From Balneolaceae bacterium (lineage in GTDB: Bacteria; Bacteroidota; Rhodothermia; Balneolales; Balneolaceae), in contig VEMX01000003.1 of assembly GCA_009711805.1 (NCBI GenBank), positions 48,770 through 112,769 on the forward strand: a DNA stretch of 64,000 bases, read 5' to 3'. This document shows, in pieces, positions 26,044 through 35,870 of the stretch (within the stretch, counting starts at the first letter, position 1; each line of letters begins with the position of its first letter). The notes below the pieces were generated by a model. That model did no database searches, had not been told where the DNA came from, and saw only the letters and a list, made by a program, of their open reading frames with translations. The translations under genes and the position numbers were made by a program.

Positions 26044-26201
26044 GAAAATTCATTGATATTTTTTTACAAATACTATCCCCCTGGAACCACTTGGTGTGCC
26101 ATGTGCAAGTATCTTTTCTCCTTTATAATGGGCTGTACCGCTTTTAAAAAGAGATTCAACTATAGAAAGTGGCTGTGCTGATATGACTGTGATAAGCTAA
26201 A

Positions 26202-26228
26202 AATTAGGTAATCCTAATTGGATTTTTT
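26202..26228 (+). promoter_or_regulatory. Inverted repeat with T run in the leader of 26307
   Basis: AATTAGG/CCTAATT (26202-26208, 26213-26219), perfect 7-bp arms with a TAAT loop, followed by GGATTTTTTG. It has terminator shape but lies in a divergent intergenic region with no plus-strand gene before it, so it may be an operator or attenuator for the gene at 26307. Confidence 0.5.
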
Positions 26229-26306
26229 GCCCTTCCATAGTTAATCTAAAGCATTCGGTTTATCAAATTAAGGGGTACTTTCTAAACTTAATAGGAAGTC
26301 TAAAAA

Positions 26307-26780
26307 ATGGGAATCTATAATTCAGTTCGGTCTTTTATGCGTTCTGGCGGCAGGCAGTTTGAAAACTATCAGCTGGTGGAGACTTACATTTCTTATAAGG
26401 AGATGCATGCTGGTTTTACTATAGATTCCGAGGAAGTAACTGTTGGTGAGCAAGCAAATGGAAAAGCTGAAGCCGAAAAGAAAGAGGTTTTTCTCCAGGA
26501 AGTTACACCGGGGCAAAATACTTCTGAATTATTAGTTGATTCGTTTTATGAACAACCCCCATCTTCTCTTCCTGAAGAATTAGCATATGCAACATCCGCA
26601 AGCTTTGAGCAAACCAATACGCTTCGCACCCAACTCAGAGATGATGATTCGGGGAGGTCTTCAATATCAGGCGCACCTATAAGTGAGCAACCTTTGGAGA
26701 CCAAACGCCAATTATTTTACCGGCAGTACAAGCAGAATTATTCTAACCCCAAGGGGCAGTGGGTAGACACTAATATATAA
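26307..26780 (+). CDS. Unknown 157-aa soluble protein next to che operon
   Basis: MGIYNSVRSFMRSGGRQFEN..., hydrophilic, no membrane segment, signal peptide or domain I recognise; Glu/Gln/Ser-rich middle and a basic C-terminal part (KRQLFYRQYKQNYSNPKG). It is divergent from the chemotaxis operon and ends 24 bp from the convergent kinase-like gene. A clean start with AGGAAGT upstream supports it as real. It could be an adaptor or flagellar-associated protein, but that is only context. Confidence 0.6.
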   Translation: MGIYNSVRSFMRSGGRQFENYQLVETYISYKEMHAGFTIDSEEVTVGEQANGKAEAEKKEVFLQEVTPGQNTSELLVDSFYEQPPSSLPEELAYATSASFEQTNTLRTQLRDDDSGRSSISGAPISEQPLETKRQLFYRQYKQNYSNPKGQWVDTNI

Positions 26781-26803
26781 GCCGTCTGTATCTGATATCT
26801 GAT

Positions 26804-27622
26804 TTAGCCTCTCTCTGTTGTTAAGGGTATGGATAATTTTAACATTCCTACACTATCATTCACACTCATAAAGGTGATACAGCCTTGTACCTGATCGGCC
26901 AGTTCAACGCTTGTTAATAATCCTTCTGCGAAGGAGTCTATACCATTAGCCGGAGCATTGCCAGACACGATGTTGTTCAACTCTTTTTTTCGGTTTTCTG
27001 AAATGTTGAATTTTATCAAAAAAGTTGCCATCGCTTTGTCTTTGCTGGTCTCCAGCTCCAACATCTCACCCTTGGGCGAACTCTTGGAGGCATAGCTTAT
27101 TAGATTAAAAATGATCAGCTTTGTAATAAACAAATCCGTTTTTATATGCAGCGGACTTACGTTTGTGGTAAACGTTGTATGCTCCCCTCCGCAGTGCATG
27201 TTCTCTATAACCTGGCGTACAATCCAATTCAGATCTACGTCAAGCAGCGTTTCCTTTTCTTCTCCGGTATTATCTAGTTCATCCCTATATATACCCTGAA
27301 GCTGCTCTATGATATTATTCACTTCTTGAATGCCATATTCAATCTTCTTTCTGTAGTACTCAATTTGGTCTACATCCGGTTCTTGAGATAACGACATATT
27401 AATAAGCTCAAGATATCCTGATATAGCACTTATGGGAGACATTGCATTATGCATGTTTTGCCTAACAATGCTTTTTTGCAATTGATGTATCCCTTGTAGC
27501 TTGCTATATCTGTTCTTGATTTGAGCAGCATCATCTATATATATATCCGATATAATCGATTCTATTTCCTCAGTCCAATTGCCTTCTTTCATCACATCCT
27601 TCCAACTTTGAGCTAAGTGCAT
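26804..27622 (-). CDS. Histidine kinase-like protein with degenerate ATPase domain
   Basis: 272 aa, soluble. A clear dimerisation/phospho-acceptor helix: SIVRQNMHNAMSPISAISGY with His58, then a second helix to about residue 120. The C-terminal half has the size of an ATPase domain (LNWIVRQVIENMHC, LFITKLIIFNLISYASKSSP in N-box position) but no recognisable N, G1, F or G2 box. It may therefore act as a histidine phosphotransferase, like ChpT-type proteins, rather than a kinase. No regulator gene is attached on its strand. Confidence 0.7.
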   Translation of the reverse strand: MHLAQSWKDVMKEGNWTEEIESIISDIYIDDAAQIKNRYSKLQGIHQLQKSIVRQNMHNAMSPISAISGYLELINMSLSQEPDVDQIEYYRKKIEYGIQEVNNIIEQLQGIYRDELDNTGEEKETLLDVDLNWIVRQVIENMHCGGEHTTFTTNVSPLHIKTDLFITKLIIFNLISYASKSSPKGEMLELETSKDKAMATFLIKFNISENRKKELNNIVSGNAPANGIDSFAEGLLTSVELADQVQGCITFMSVNDSVGMLKLSIPLTTERG

Positions 27623-27975
27623 ATTTACATATGTATTTAATTGTTTACCTAAATGTTATTTAATCTATCCGGGTCGTATTAGAGTTTGCCAACGTACTTC
27701 CCAAAATAGCTGTGGTTTGAAAACCCGACTTTTATTAAAATTTTCTAACCAAAAGCAGTGTAATAAAAATTATTCATTAAAAAAAATTAATATTTCATTT
27801 TGTAACTATTTTTCTTTCAGTTCATCTTCTATTTCTACGGGGTTTGTAAAATTTCCTTTCTATATCACGAAATATCTTTCTTAAATAATGCATTTGATAA
27901 TTGACACTTTGTTACATATCTAACACTATCAAAAAGGACCACTCCACTCGCGCATTAATCAGTAGTTGAGATTGT
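27623..27975. other. AT-rich divergent intergenic region
   Basis: 353 bp between the kinase-like gene at 27622 (minus) and the hybrid kinase at 27976 (plus). It must contain both promoters, but I see no sigma28 or sigma54 site, clear inverted repeat or small gene in it. Confidence 0.6.
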
Positions 27976-30003
27976 ATGGCAAAGAATTCGATATACACAC
28001 TTATCGCAGCATCGTCTGAGCAAGACTCTCAAATATTATTGGCAGAACTAACGAATAGTAATCTGGATATTATTCCATTCTATATTCAGAAAACATCCGG
28101 GATAGAAGAATTTTTAAAGACCCAATCCTGGGATTTAGTTCTTGTAGATTTAGACAATCCTGATTTTGATGTCTTTCGGGCATTAAAAATTTTAAACCAT
28201 ATAGAGCAAGACTTCCCTTTTCTGGTTGTAGGAAGCGAAATTTCGCAGAACCTGGCAATATCGCTTATGGATGCAGGCGCCCATGATTATATGCTCAAGA
28301 GCAATCTTCAGCGATTGGTACCAGTATGCCACAGAGAATTGCGAAATGCCGAAATAAGAAGCTGGCATAAAAATACGATCGCCAAAAACGAGCTCCTCAA
28401 CTATGTCCTGGAGAACAGCTTCAATGAAATTTACCTCATTGATATGGACACCCGTCGTTTTATCTATGCCAATAAAGCTATGATTCGTAACCTTGGGTAT
28501 ACCGAGGATGAATTAATTGGCATGAATGCCAAGCATATAATAGCAGATTATCATCAGGAAGATGCCCTCGAAAAAATAAAGCCCTTACTAAAAGGGGAAA
28601 AAGACAAAGTTACTTTTCAAAAAGATTGGAAACGAAAAGATGGCAGTACGTATCATGCAGTTACCCATCTTGAGCAGGTGTTTTACGATGGACTGAAATG
28701 CATCCTCGGAATTTGTTTTGATATAACAGAACGCAAACAGCAGAAAAAACTCCTTGAAAAGCAGAAACAAAAAACAAAAAAATTAGAGTCTACCAACAAG
28801 TATAAATCTGAATTTATTGCCAATCTCAGCCATGAGATGAGGACAACTATAAATTCAGTTTTGCTGCTTAGCAGAATTTTACTGGAAGACCGGGATCAAA
28901 ACTTAAACCAAGAGCAACTGGAATACCTGGATGTCATTTACAACTCCAACAATAGTATCCTGGAATTGCTCAACGAAGTGCTGGATTTATCCAAGATTGA
29001 ATCTGGACAAATTGATATCAAATTATCAGAGGTTGTAGTCGATGATTTCTGTTTACACCTGGAAAAACTTTTCAAGCCTATCGCCCGGGAAAAACAAATC
29101 TCGTTCAACTATCAGAGAAGCGACCATGTAATCAAAGTTCTTAAAACCGACCGGCTGCGCCTTGAACAGATTATGAATAATCTCATCTCTAATGCACTGA
29201 AATTTACAGATGAGGGAGAAATATCATTCGAGGTGTATTCTCCTGCACCCGAAGAAATAAAAACAGCCGGGCTTCAAAGTGCACACTATATAGCCTTTAA
29301 AGTTCAAGACACAGGTATAGGTATCCCAGAAGAAAAACAAGATCTTATTTTTGAAAGTTATAAACAGGCTGAGGGAGCTTCTACTCAAGCTCAATTTGGG
29401 GGAACAGGCTTGGGGCTTGCCATTTCTAAAAAAATGGCACACTTCCTGGGAGGAGAACTTACCCTGGAAAGTGAAGTAGGTGAAGGAAGTGTGTTTACGG
29501 CATACCTGCCTAAAAACAGTACTAAAACTGTTAACCAGTATGCAGCACAAGATAAAGTTAAGGTATCAACCAAACCTCCTGATAGTCAAAACAAGAAAGT
29601 GCAATTTAACGGACCTCCCAAACAGATGGAACCCAAGGGCACTGTACTGCTGGTAGACGACAGCACCATTCACAATATGGCACTTAAAGACTTTTTAGGA
29701 TTTAAAATCAAACATTGCATTACCGTAGAGTCTGCTACGCAAGCTTATGAAGTACTAAATCACCAGGATGTAGACTGTGTAGTACTGGATATGTATCTCC
29801 CGGACGCCAATGGAAAAGAAGCATTAACACATATAAAGACAAATCATAATTCCAGGCATATACCTGTTATTATTTATTCTGGAAAAAGCTTATCTGATAC
29901 GGAAGAACAGGAATTAAAACAGTATGCTCATGCCATTGTTCAAAAAAATGTAATGAGCTATAAAGTACTGTTAGAAAAGATTCTTACGATTGTATATCAA
30001 TAA
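27976..30003 (+). CDS. Hybrid histidine kinase REC-PAS-HisKA-HATPase-REC
   Basis: 675 aa, cytoplasmic. N-terminal receiver about 1-125 (LVLVDLDNPDFDVFRALKIL, Asp58), PAS/PAC about 140-255 (FIYANKAMIRNLGYTEDELI then KCILGICFDITERK), HisKA with NLSHEMRTTINSVLLLSRIL at His286, ATPase with N-box NNLISNALKFTDEG, G1 QDTGIGIP and FGGTGLGLAISK, then a C-terminal receiver about 550-670 (TVLLVDDSTIHN, CVVLDMYLPDANGKEAL, PVIIYSGK). The sandwich of two receivers suggests it is itself controlled by phosphorylation. A stand-alone receiver follows at 30192. Confidence 0.93.
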   Translation: MAKNSIYTLIAASSEQDSQILLAELTNSNLDIIPFYIQKTSGIEEFLKTQSWDLVLVDLDNPDFDVFRALKILNHIEQDFPFLVVGSEISQNLAISLMDAGAHDYMLKSNLQRLVPVCHRELRNAEIRSWHKNTIAKNELLNYVLENSFNEIYLIDMDTRRFIYANKAMIRNLGYTEDELIGMNAKHIIADYHQEDALEKIKPLLKGEKDKVTFQKDWKRKDGSTYHAVTHLEQVFYDGLKCILGICFDITERKQQKKLLEKQKQKTKKLESTNKYKSEFIANLSHEMRTTINSVLLLSRILLEDRDQNLNQEQLEYLDVIYNSNNSILELLNEVLDLSKIESGQIDIKLSEVVVDDFCLHLEKLFKPIAREKQISFNYQRSDHVIKVLKTDRLRLEQIMNNLISNALKFTDEGEISFEVYSPAPEEIKTAGLQSAHYIAFKVQDTGIGIPEEKQDLIFESYKQAEGASTQAQFGGTGLGLAISKKMAHFLGGELTLESEVGEGSVFTAYLPKNSTKTVNQYAAQDKVKVSTKPPDSQNKKVQFNGPPKQMEPKGTVLLVDDSTIHNMALKDFLGFKIKHCITVESATQAYEVLNHQDVDCVVLDMYLPDANGKEALTHIKTNHNSRHIPVIIYSGKSLSDTEEQELKQYAHAIVQKNVMSYKVLLEKILTIVYQ

Positions 30004-30191
30004 ACAAACAATATTGTTATAATAAGTTTTACTAAATAAGAGTTGGGCAAATACTGAATAATTGTGTAGAATGTGTTGGTGTTTCATCTGAAACCACATT
30101 CCTGATTTTTATCTAATAATAATTTCGATTAATATGGTTAGATGTTATTTTGGATTATTGTTCAGTAAGAAACCGTAACTAAAGATTGCTA

Positions 30192-30575
30192 ATGGATAAT
30201 CAACAGAAAAAAACGGTAATGATCGTAGAAGACGATCTAATACTGAATCTTCTGTATGAAAGTTACCTGGAGAAGCTGGGATTCGATGCTGAGGGAGAAC
30301 TTGTATATGGCAAAACCGCCATTGAAGTAGCTAAGAAAATAAACCCTCACCTCATTTTAATGGACATTTCTCTTGAAGGCGAGATTGATGGAATTGAGGC
30401 AATGCAAGAAATCAGAAAATTTTCAGATGTACCGGTAATATATATAACCGGGAATTCTGACCCCTATCATGTTCAAAGAGCTAAAGAAACGGGGTACCTC
30501 GACTACCTGGTAAAACCTATAGAATTTAATGACCTCAAAGAATCATTAGATCGCAATTTTAAGCAGGCCAATTAA
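30192..30575 (+). CDS. Single-domain response regulator
   Basis: 127 aa from the ATG at 30192 (MDNQQKKTVMIVEDDL); a TTG two codons upstream is less likely. Receiver with VMIVEDDLILNLLYESYLEK, phospho-Asp in LILMDISLEGEIDGIEAMQE, VIYITGNSDPYHVQRAKETG and LVKPIEFNDL: the DISLxGxxDG form typical of receivers paired with hybrid or HisKA_2 kinases. Lies 188 bp after the hybrid kinase. Confidence 0.9.
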   Translation: MDNQQKKTVMIVEDDLILNLLYESYLEKLGFDAEGELVYGKTAIEVAKKINPHLILMDISLEGEIDGIEAMQEIRKFSDVPVIYITGNSDPYHVQRAKETGYLDYLVKPIEFNDLKESLDRNFKQAN

Positions 30576-30608
30576 CGGCTTTACGTTTTCTTTCCTTATC
30601 TATTAAAT

Positions 30609-32597
30609 ATGTCTGCTTATATGAAGTATTATATCCATATCTCATTAGTTAGCATGCTTGTTTTTTTTACAGCATGCTCTGTTTTAAAAACCTCTTCTCA
30701 AGAATCGTCAACCGTATCCTGGCTTACTCCAGAACGCCCTATTCCCTACCCGGTAGAGGAGCCTGCTTATTTTTTGCAAGCGGTCCGGAATGGTAGCCGG
30801 ACACTGACTGGAAAACCTGGAAACAACTATTGGACCAACTATTCTGAATATAAGCTCCACGCACACTTGTCCCCCTCTGATACTATGCTCTATGGAGAAG
30901 CAGATATCACGTATACCAACAATTCCCCCGATACCCTGCGTGTAATTATATTCGAACTCCCCCAAAATTTACATAAGCAGGGCGTGCCTCGAAAACAGAT
31001 TGCAGAAATTACCGGAGGCATGCATATTCAAAAAGTAGCCGTGGAAGGTAAAGACCTCGGATTAGTCAACCGCTTTCAGCCGGGCTATGTTGTACAGGGC
31101 ACAAATATGATTGTTATTCCGGAAAAGCCGGTACTGCCTGGTAAACAAGCTCATTTTGAGATTGATTGGAATTTCAAAGTCCCACAGGCGGGAGCCAGTG
31201 CACGGATGGGATATAGCAGGGACAACCTCTTTTTCATTGCATATTGGTATCCTCATCTTGCTACTTATGATGATATACAGGGATGGTTTACCGATAGTTT
31301 TACCGGAAATGCAGAATTCTATCATGGCTTTGGGGATTACGATATTACCATAACAGCTCCTCCTGAATGGATTGTTATGAGCTCGGGATCTTTGGAAAAC
31401 CCACAAGAAGTATTGGCCCCATCAGTTTATGAACGCTACCAACGTGCCGGAGAGTCTGATGAAGTTATTTCTATTGTTTCTGAATCTGATTTTGGAAATG
31501 TTACCACTGGCACGGACAGTATGGGGATAAGCTGGAAATTCAGGGCAAACAGAGTCCGGGATGTAGCCTTTAGTGCTACTTTGGAATCTAAATGGGATGG
31601 TTTAAGAACTCCCATAGGAGATCTCAATAATGATAACCGTATTGATTATTCCCGAATACATGCCTTCTGGCGTAACAGCGCTCCCTTATGGAAAGATGGA
31701 GCAGCATTTACGGCTCATTCCATTTCTTTTTTATCTGATTTTACCAGATTACCATACCCATGGCCACATATGACTTCTGTTGAAGGAGGGGGTATTATCG
31801 GGGGAGGTATGGAATTTCCCATGATTACTCTTATCGGAGATTACAATAACAGAAAATCGTCAAATTTCTATGATGTTGTTGCCCATGAAATCGGCCATAT
31901 GTGGATGCCAATGGTGGTTAGCAGTAATGAACGCCGCCACGCCTGGATGGATGAAGGCTCTACAACTTTTCATGAGGCTAATGCCCGTTGGGATATCTTC
32001 CCGGATAGCTTTGACCGGCAGGATGAATTTAATTCCTACCTGGGTATTGCCGGAACTTACCTTGAAGGAGAAATTATGAGGTGGTCGGATTATCATTATC
32101 CCGGGCCGGCTTATGGAGTTGCTTCCTATCCAAAACCTGGCTCTGTTCTCATTGCTTTGCAAGGTGTAATTGGAGAAGAGGTTTTCAACAATGCCTGGCG
32201 AGAGTATATTCGGCGATGGGCGTACAAACATCCTACTCCTTATGACATGTTCAATACCTTCGAGGATGTCTCGGGAATGAATTTAGACTGGTTTTGGAGA
32301 GCATGGTATTTCGAAACATGGGCGCTTGACCAGGCTGTTAAAAATGTCATTCAAACCGATACTAAAGCCACAATACAAATTCGTGATCTTGGTGAAGTAC
32401 CAATGCCAGTGCTTCTCACTCTTACACTGGAGAACGGTACAACTATAGAAGAAAGAATAGCAGTAACCGATTGGTTGCGAGGATTGAGAGAAACCTCTAT
32501 AGAAGTAAATATTCAGAGTCCCGTTAAGCGGGTAGAAATAGACAAAGACAATTATTTCCCTGATAAAGACAGAAGCAACAACGTTTGGTCAAACTAA
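30609..32597 (+). CDS. M1-family metallopeptidase, lipoprotein
   Basis: 662 aa. N-terminal lipoprotein signal peptide with lipobox FFTACS (Cys near residue 23). The aminopeptidase-N-like beta domain leads to GGGMEFPMI (the GxMEN-equivalent exopeptidase loop) and the gluzincin site VVAHEIGHMW followed by MDEGSTTFHEANARW, giving HExxH-18-E zinc ligands. It would be a periplasmic or surface-anchored zinc peptidase. The C-terminal HEAT-like domain is not seen; the protein ends with a short beta-type region, as in the shorter Bacteroidota M1 enzymes. Confidence 0.92.
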   Translation: MSAYMKYYIHISLVSMLVFFTACSVLKTSSQESSTVSWLTPERPIPYPVEEPAYFLQAVRNGSRTLTGKPGNNYWTNYSEYKLHAHLSPSDTMLYGEADITYTNNSPDTLRVIIFELPQNLHKQGVPRKQIAEITGGMHIQKVAVEGKDLGLVNRFQPGYVVQGTNMIVIPEKPVLPGKQAHFEIDWNFKVPQAGASARMGYSRDNLFFIAYWYPHLATYDDIQGWFTDSFTGNAEFYHGFGDYDITITAPPEWIVMSSGSLENPQEVLAPSVYERYQRAGESDEVISIVSESDFGNVTTGTDSMGISWKFRANRVRDVAFSATLESKWDGLRTPIGDLNNDNRIDYSRIHAFWRNSAPLWKDGAAFTAHSISFLSDFTRLPYPWPHMTSVEGGGIIGGGMEFPMITLIGDYNNRKSSNFYDVVAHEIGHMWMPMVVSSNERRHAWMDEGSTTFHEANARWDIFPDSFDRQDEFNSYLGIAGTYLEGEIMRWSDYHYPGPAYGVASYPKPGSVLIALQGVIGEEVFNNAWREYIRRWAYKHPTPYDMFNTFEDVSGMNLDWFWRAWYFETWALDQAVKNVIQTDTKATIQIRDLGEVPMPVLLTLTLENGTTIEERIAVTDWLRGLRETSIEVNIQSPVKRVEIDKDNYFPDKDRSNNVWSN

Positions 32598-32743
32598 ACT
32601 GTTGATGCTTTCAGAGCCGGAGAGAGCCACACAGTGGTTATGTACCCTGATTGAATGAGAACCTATTTTTTTTACTAATTTTTAGTTGTTCCCTTCAAAG
32701 CAAACCCTATATTTATAGTTGAATCAACCTTTAGTACCAGTTT

Positions 32744-34444
32744 ATGAAAATTATCCGAAATAGAGCGTTTAGATGGGTTCTGCTTATGCTTGGGCTCGCC
32801 GCTATTATTGCTCTTACGGGTATGAATGTCTTTTCGCTTTACAATATGCGGGATCAGATGGTGGAAGATGAGCAACAAAAGCGAATAAGTCAGCTCGATG
32901 AAATTCACCAAACCATAGGGAGGGAGATCTATACCCCTATGCAAGGACTTGGCAAACTGGAACTCAAGAATATAGAAATTGCTCTCGACCAAAGCGGACA
33001 GCTTCCTCCCCAGGTCATTGATGTTATAAAGAAAACCTCAGATAGTAATATTTTTACAGATCTCTACTATACCCCTTATGCAACTCATCCCTGCAAAGCT
33101 AATTCTGAAATCTACAAATACAATTCCCAACTAGAACAAGTATTTCTTACTCCCGAATATCCAGAGATGATCTGCGATGGGGTTGGCCTGGTTCGTACTA
33201 AAGCCAAAATCAGGCTGAATGACATTGATTACAACAGGATTACCAAAATAGAGTTTGATGACAATCGCACCATGAATATTGGTTTAATCAATGTCGAAGA
33301 AAATCGAATTATTGGTTACTTCACTTTTATATTTAATAATGAGTATATCCTGAACAATTTAGTATCTCCTTTGCTCGCAGAGTACTATGGAGAGAGTGAA
33401 GAAACCGGTGTTATTGCATGGGTATACAACTGGGCCAGCAAAGAGGTTATAGCTACCAATGCCCCCGACATTGAATACAATCGGGATTTGGTTGATCACA
33501 ATGAACCCTTTAATCATTTCTTTAGTAACTGGGTTATAAAGCTAGCCTTCAAACAAACTCCTATAGCTGATGCTTATACAGCTACCCTTATTAAGAATCT
33601 GTTTGTGCTTGGGGTAGCCGTATTGTTTTTAGTGGGTGCACTCGTCTTTATGTTTTTGACAGCTCAAAGAGAACGTAACCTTGCTCAACGGCAAGCCAGC
33701 TTTCTTGCCAACGTTACACATGAGCTGAAAACCCCTCTTGCTGTAATGCAAGCAGCTGGCGAAAATATCTCTGATGGAAGGGTCACAGAACCCCACCGGT
33801 TAAAACAATATGGACAACATATTTTTAATGAATCGGTACGGCTTAAAGGAATGATAGAGAAACTCCTTGATGTGGCAAAAGCCGACTCTGGCCAAACTAT
33901 TGTAAAACCTGCGCCTCACAAACTATATGGACTGGTTCAAAGCTACTACGAAAAGAATAAAGATTACCTGGAAGCCAAAGGCTTTGAGGTGGAATTCAAC
34001 TCTGGTGACCACACATCAGTTTCCATGGTTGACAGTGACAGCATTGAAACCATCTTAAGCAACCTGACTGAAAATGCCGTCAAATATAGCACCGATCAAA
34101 AGCATCTCGAATTTTATGTAGGATCAAAAAATGATACTGTATATTTTAGTATTAAAGATCATGGTGTTGGCATTCCAGCTAAACATTTAAAAAACATCTA
34201 CAATAAATTTTATCGTGTTGAAGACTCCTTAAGTGCCAAAACCAAAGGACATGGTTTGGGATTAAGTATTGTTCAAAACATGGTGGAATTGAATGGAGGT
34301 GAAATTACAACCCAAAGCACTGTAGGAAAGGGTACAACTTTCAAAGTCTCTTTCTCCAAATTTGTTAAAGGAGATACTTCTTTGAAAGCAGATGACAACC
34401 AACCTTCTGACACAAATATTATAGAACATTCTGATTATGTCTGA
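32744..34444 (+). CDS. Membrane sensor histidine kinase
   Basis: 566 aa. Membrane helices about residues 10-32 and 285-307 enclose a ~250-residue periplasmic domain with no family I can name. No HAMP. HisKA NVTHELKTPLAVMQAAGENI with His326; ATPase with N-box LSNLTENAVKYS, G1 DHGVGIP, FYRVEDSLSA and GHGLGLSIVQNMVEL. Overlaps the response regulator gene by 8 bp, so the two form a two-component pair. Confidence 0.95.
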   Translation: MKIIRNRAFRWVLLMLGLAAIIALTGMNVFSLYNMRDQMVEDEQQKRISQLDEIHQTIGREIYTPMQGLGKLELKNIEIALDQSGQLPPQVIDVIKKTSDSNIFTDLYYTPYATHPCKANSEIYKYNSQLEQVFLTPEYPEMICDGVGLVRTKAKIRLNDIDYNRITKIEFDDNRTMNIGLINVEENRIIGYFTFIFNNEYILNNLVSPLLAEYYGESEETGVIAWVYNWASKEVIATNAPDIEYNRDLVDHNEPFNHFFSNWVIKLAFKQTPIADAYTATLIKNLFVLGVAVLFLVGALVFMFLTAQRERNLAQRQASFLANVTHELKTPLAVMQAAGENISDGRVTEPHRLKQYGQHIFNESVRLKGMIEKLLDVAKADSGQTIVKPAPHKLYGLVQSYYEKNKDYLEAKGFEVEFNSGDHTSVSMVDSDSIETILSNLTENAVKYSTDQKHLEFYVGSKNDTVYFSIKDHGVGIPAKHLKNIYNKFYRVEDSLSAKTKGHGLGLSIVQNMVELNGGEITTQSTVGKGTTFKVSFSKFVKGDTSLKADDNQPSDTNIIEHSDYV

Positions 34445-35141
34445 CAGCCGAATGAAAATCCTCGTTGTAGAAGACGAGCCCAGCCTTGTATTTACTTTAA
34501 GAGATACCCTCGAAAATGAAGGCTATAACGTTATAGTATGCGAAAATGGTACCGAAGCTGTTTCTATGGTACAAGAACATGAACCGGATTTGATGATCCT
34601 CGATATTATGTTGCCTGAAAAAAGCGGCTATGAGATCTGTGAGGAGATCAGGGAATTGAAATATACCTTCCCCGTTATTATGCTAACGGCCAAAGATCAG
34701 GAAATAGATAAAGTGAAGGGACTGAATGTAGGTGCTGACGATTATCTAACCAAACCATTTGGGGTAAAGGAATTGCTTGCCAGAATTGAGGCCCGCTTGC
34801 GCAGAAAAGGCACGTACTCTTCTTCAGGAGAAGTTGATATCCTGGATCTTGGACCTGTTAAAATTGACTTGCAGGAATCGGTAGTGCACCGGCCGGACAA
34901 TGGGAAAACAGAATTAACCTCACGGGAAGTTGAGCTTATAAGGTATCTTTTAAAAAGTGCCAATGAACCTATTTCACGGGATGAACTGCTCGAAAAAGTA
35001 TGGCGGTATGAGTTCAGCACAAATACGCGTACCGTGGATGTACATATCTCAAAATTAAGGGCAAAGATTGAAGTACAACCCGAGGATCCGCGTTACCTTA
35101 TTACCTTACACGGGGTTGGTTATATGCTTCGCACTAACTAA
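34437..35141 (+). CDS. OmpR/PhoB-family response regulator
   Basis: 234 aa DNA-binding regulator. Receiver 1-120 (ILVVEDEPSLVFTLRDTLEN, LMILDIMLPEKSGYEICEEI, VIMLTAKDQEIDKVKGLNVG, YLTKPFGVKELLARIEARLR) and winged-helix trans_reg_C about 135-232 (LTSREVELIRYLLKSANEPI, TRTVDVHISKLRAKIE, LHGVGYMLRTN). Cognate of the kinase with which it overlaps. Ends convergently with the next gene, overlapping it by 8 bp. Confidence 0.96.
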   Translation: MSDSRMKILVVEDEPSLVFTLRDTLENEGYNVIVCENGTEAVSMVQEHEPDLMILDIMLPEKSGYEICEEIRELKYTFPVIMLTAKDQEIDKVKGLNVGADDYLTKPFGVKELLARIEARLRRKGTYSSSGEVDILDLGPVKIDLQESVVHRPDNGKTELTSREVELIRYLLKSANEPISRDELLEKVWRYEFSTNTRTVDVHISKLRAKIEVQPEDPRYLITLHGVGYMLRTN

Positions 35142-35703
35142 GTATTTCTTTCAGGCTTTCGTCTCCCTGTACAGCTTCAACGTACTTGATGAAATTGCGA
35201 ACCTGAGATTCGAGTAAGTTTTGCTTAAAAGGGTCATCTAAGCCCTTTTGTAGGTCAAACTCTTTCTCTACCCGCGGGATAAAAACACGTTCGGGAAACT
35301 GCAGGGCATTTCGGTAGTTGGCAATCATCTGGAATTGCTCAACAGCCCGAAGTCCTCCAAAGCCTCCGGATGCTTCTCCTATAAAGGCCATCGGCAACTT
35401 GGTGAATGCTTCAGGAAAGGGAAGATAATCTACAAATACCTTAAGCACTCCCGGAAAACTGCCGTTATATTCCGGTATCACAAATATTACGCCATCTGCT
35501 TCAACAACCGGCTTCCTGAAGTTGGTTACTGATGGTATCTCTGTTCCATACTTTCCTCCAGCCACATCAGCTAACGGAAAATCCTGCATATCAATAATTT
35601 CAGCCTCAACCCCTTCAGCTTCATATAATGATTTCACATATTCCGATACTTTAAGAGCATTAGAGTTGGGACGATCGGTACCACTGATAATTTTTAAATT
35701 CAT
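35134..35703 (-). CDS. NADPH-dependent FMN reductase family protein
   Basis: 189 aa flavodoxin-fold oxidoreductase. N-terminal IISGTDRPNSNALKVSEYVK carries the Arg-Pro-Asn-Ser phosphate-binding loop, and VIPEYNGSFPGVLKVFVDYL is the PEYNxSxPGxLKxxxDxL signature. Expected to bind FMN and reduce quinones or flavin. Convergent with the regulator gene; no operon partner on its strand. Confidence 0.9.
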   Translation of the reverse strand: MNLKIISGTDRPNSNALKVSEYVKSLYEAEGVEAEIIDMQDFPLADVAGGKYGTEIPSVTNFRKPVVEADGVIFVIPEYNGSFPGVLKVFVDYLPFPEAFTKLPMAFIGEASGGFGGLRAVEQFQMIANYRNALQFPERVFIPRVEKEFDLQKGLDDPFKQNLLESQVRNFIKYVEAVQGDESLKEILS

Positions 35704-35870
35704 TCGTACATAATTTGTTCGATTATCTTACCACTATTAAGCCAAAATCATTCCAAAAAAAATCTTTCTGTCTCTGATTCCTTTCAACTTCTATTCAACA
35801 GAGAATTATCAGCTTTATTAATGGCGGTTTCATCTCCTCTGTCCCCTTCAGGAAAAAGGATCCGTAAGTT

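Noticed and set aside
26092..26107. TGGTGTGCCATGTGCA, a sigma54-like pattern upstream of the gene at 26307.
   Set aside because: Lacks the CA of TGGCA and one T of TTGC, and lies 200 bp from the gene; too weak to list.
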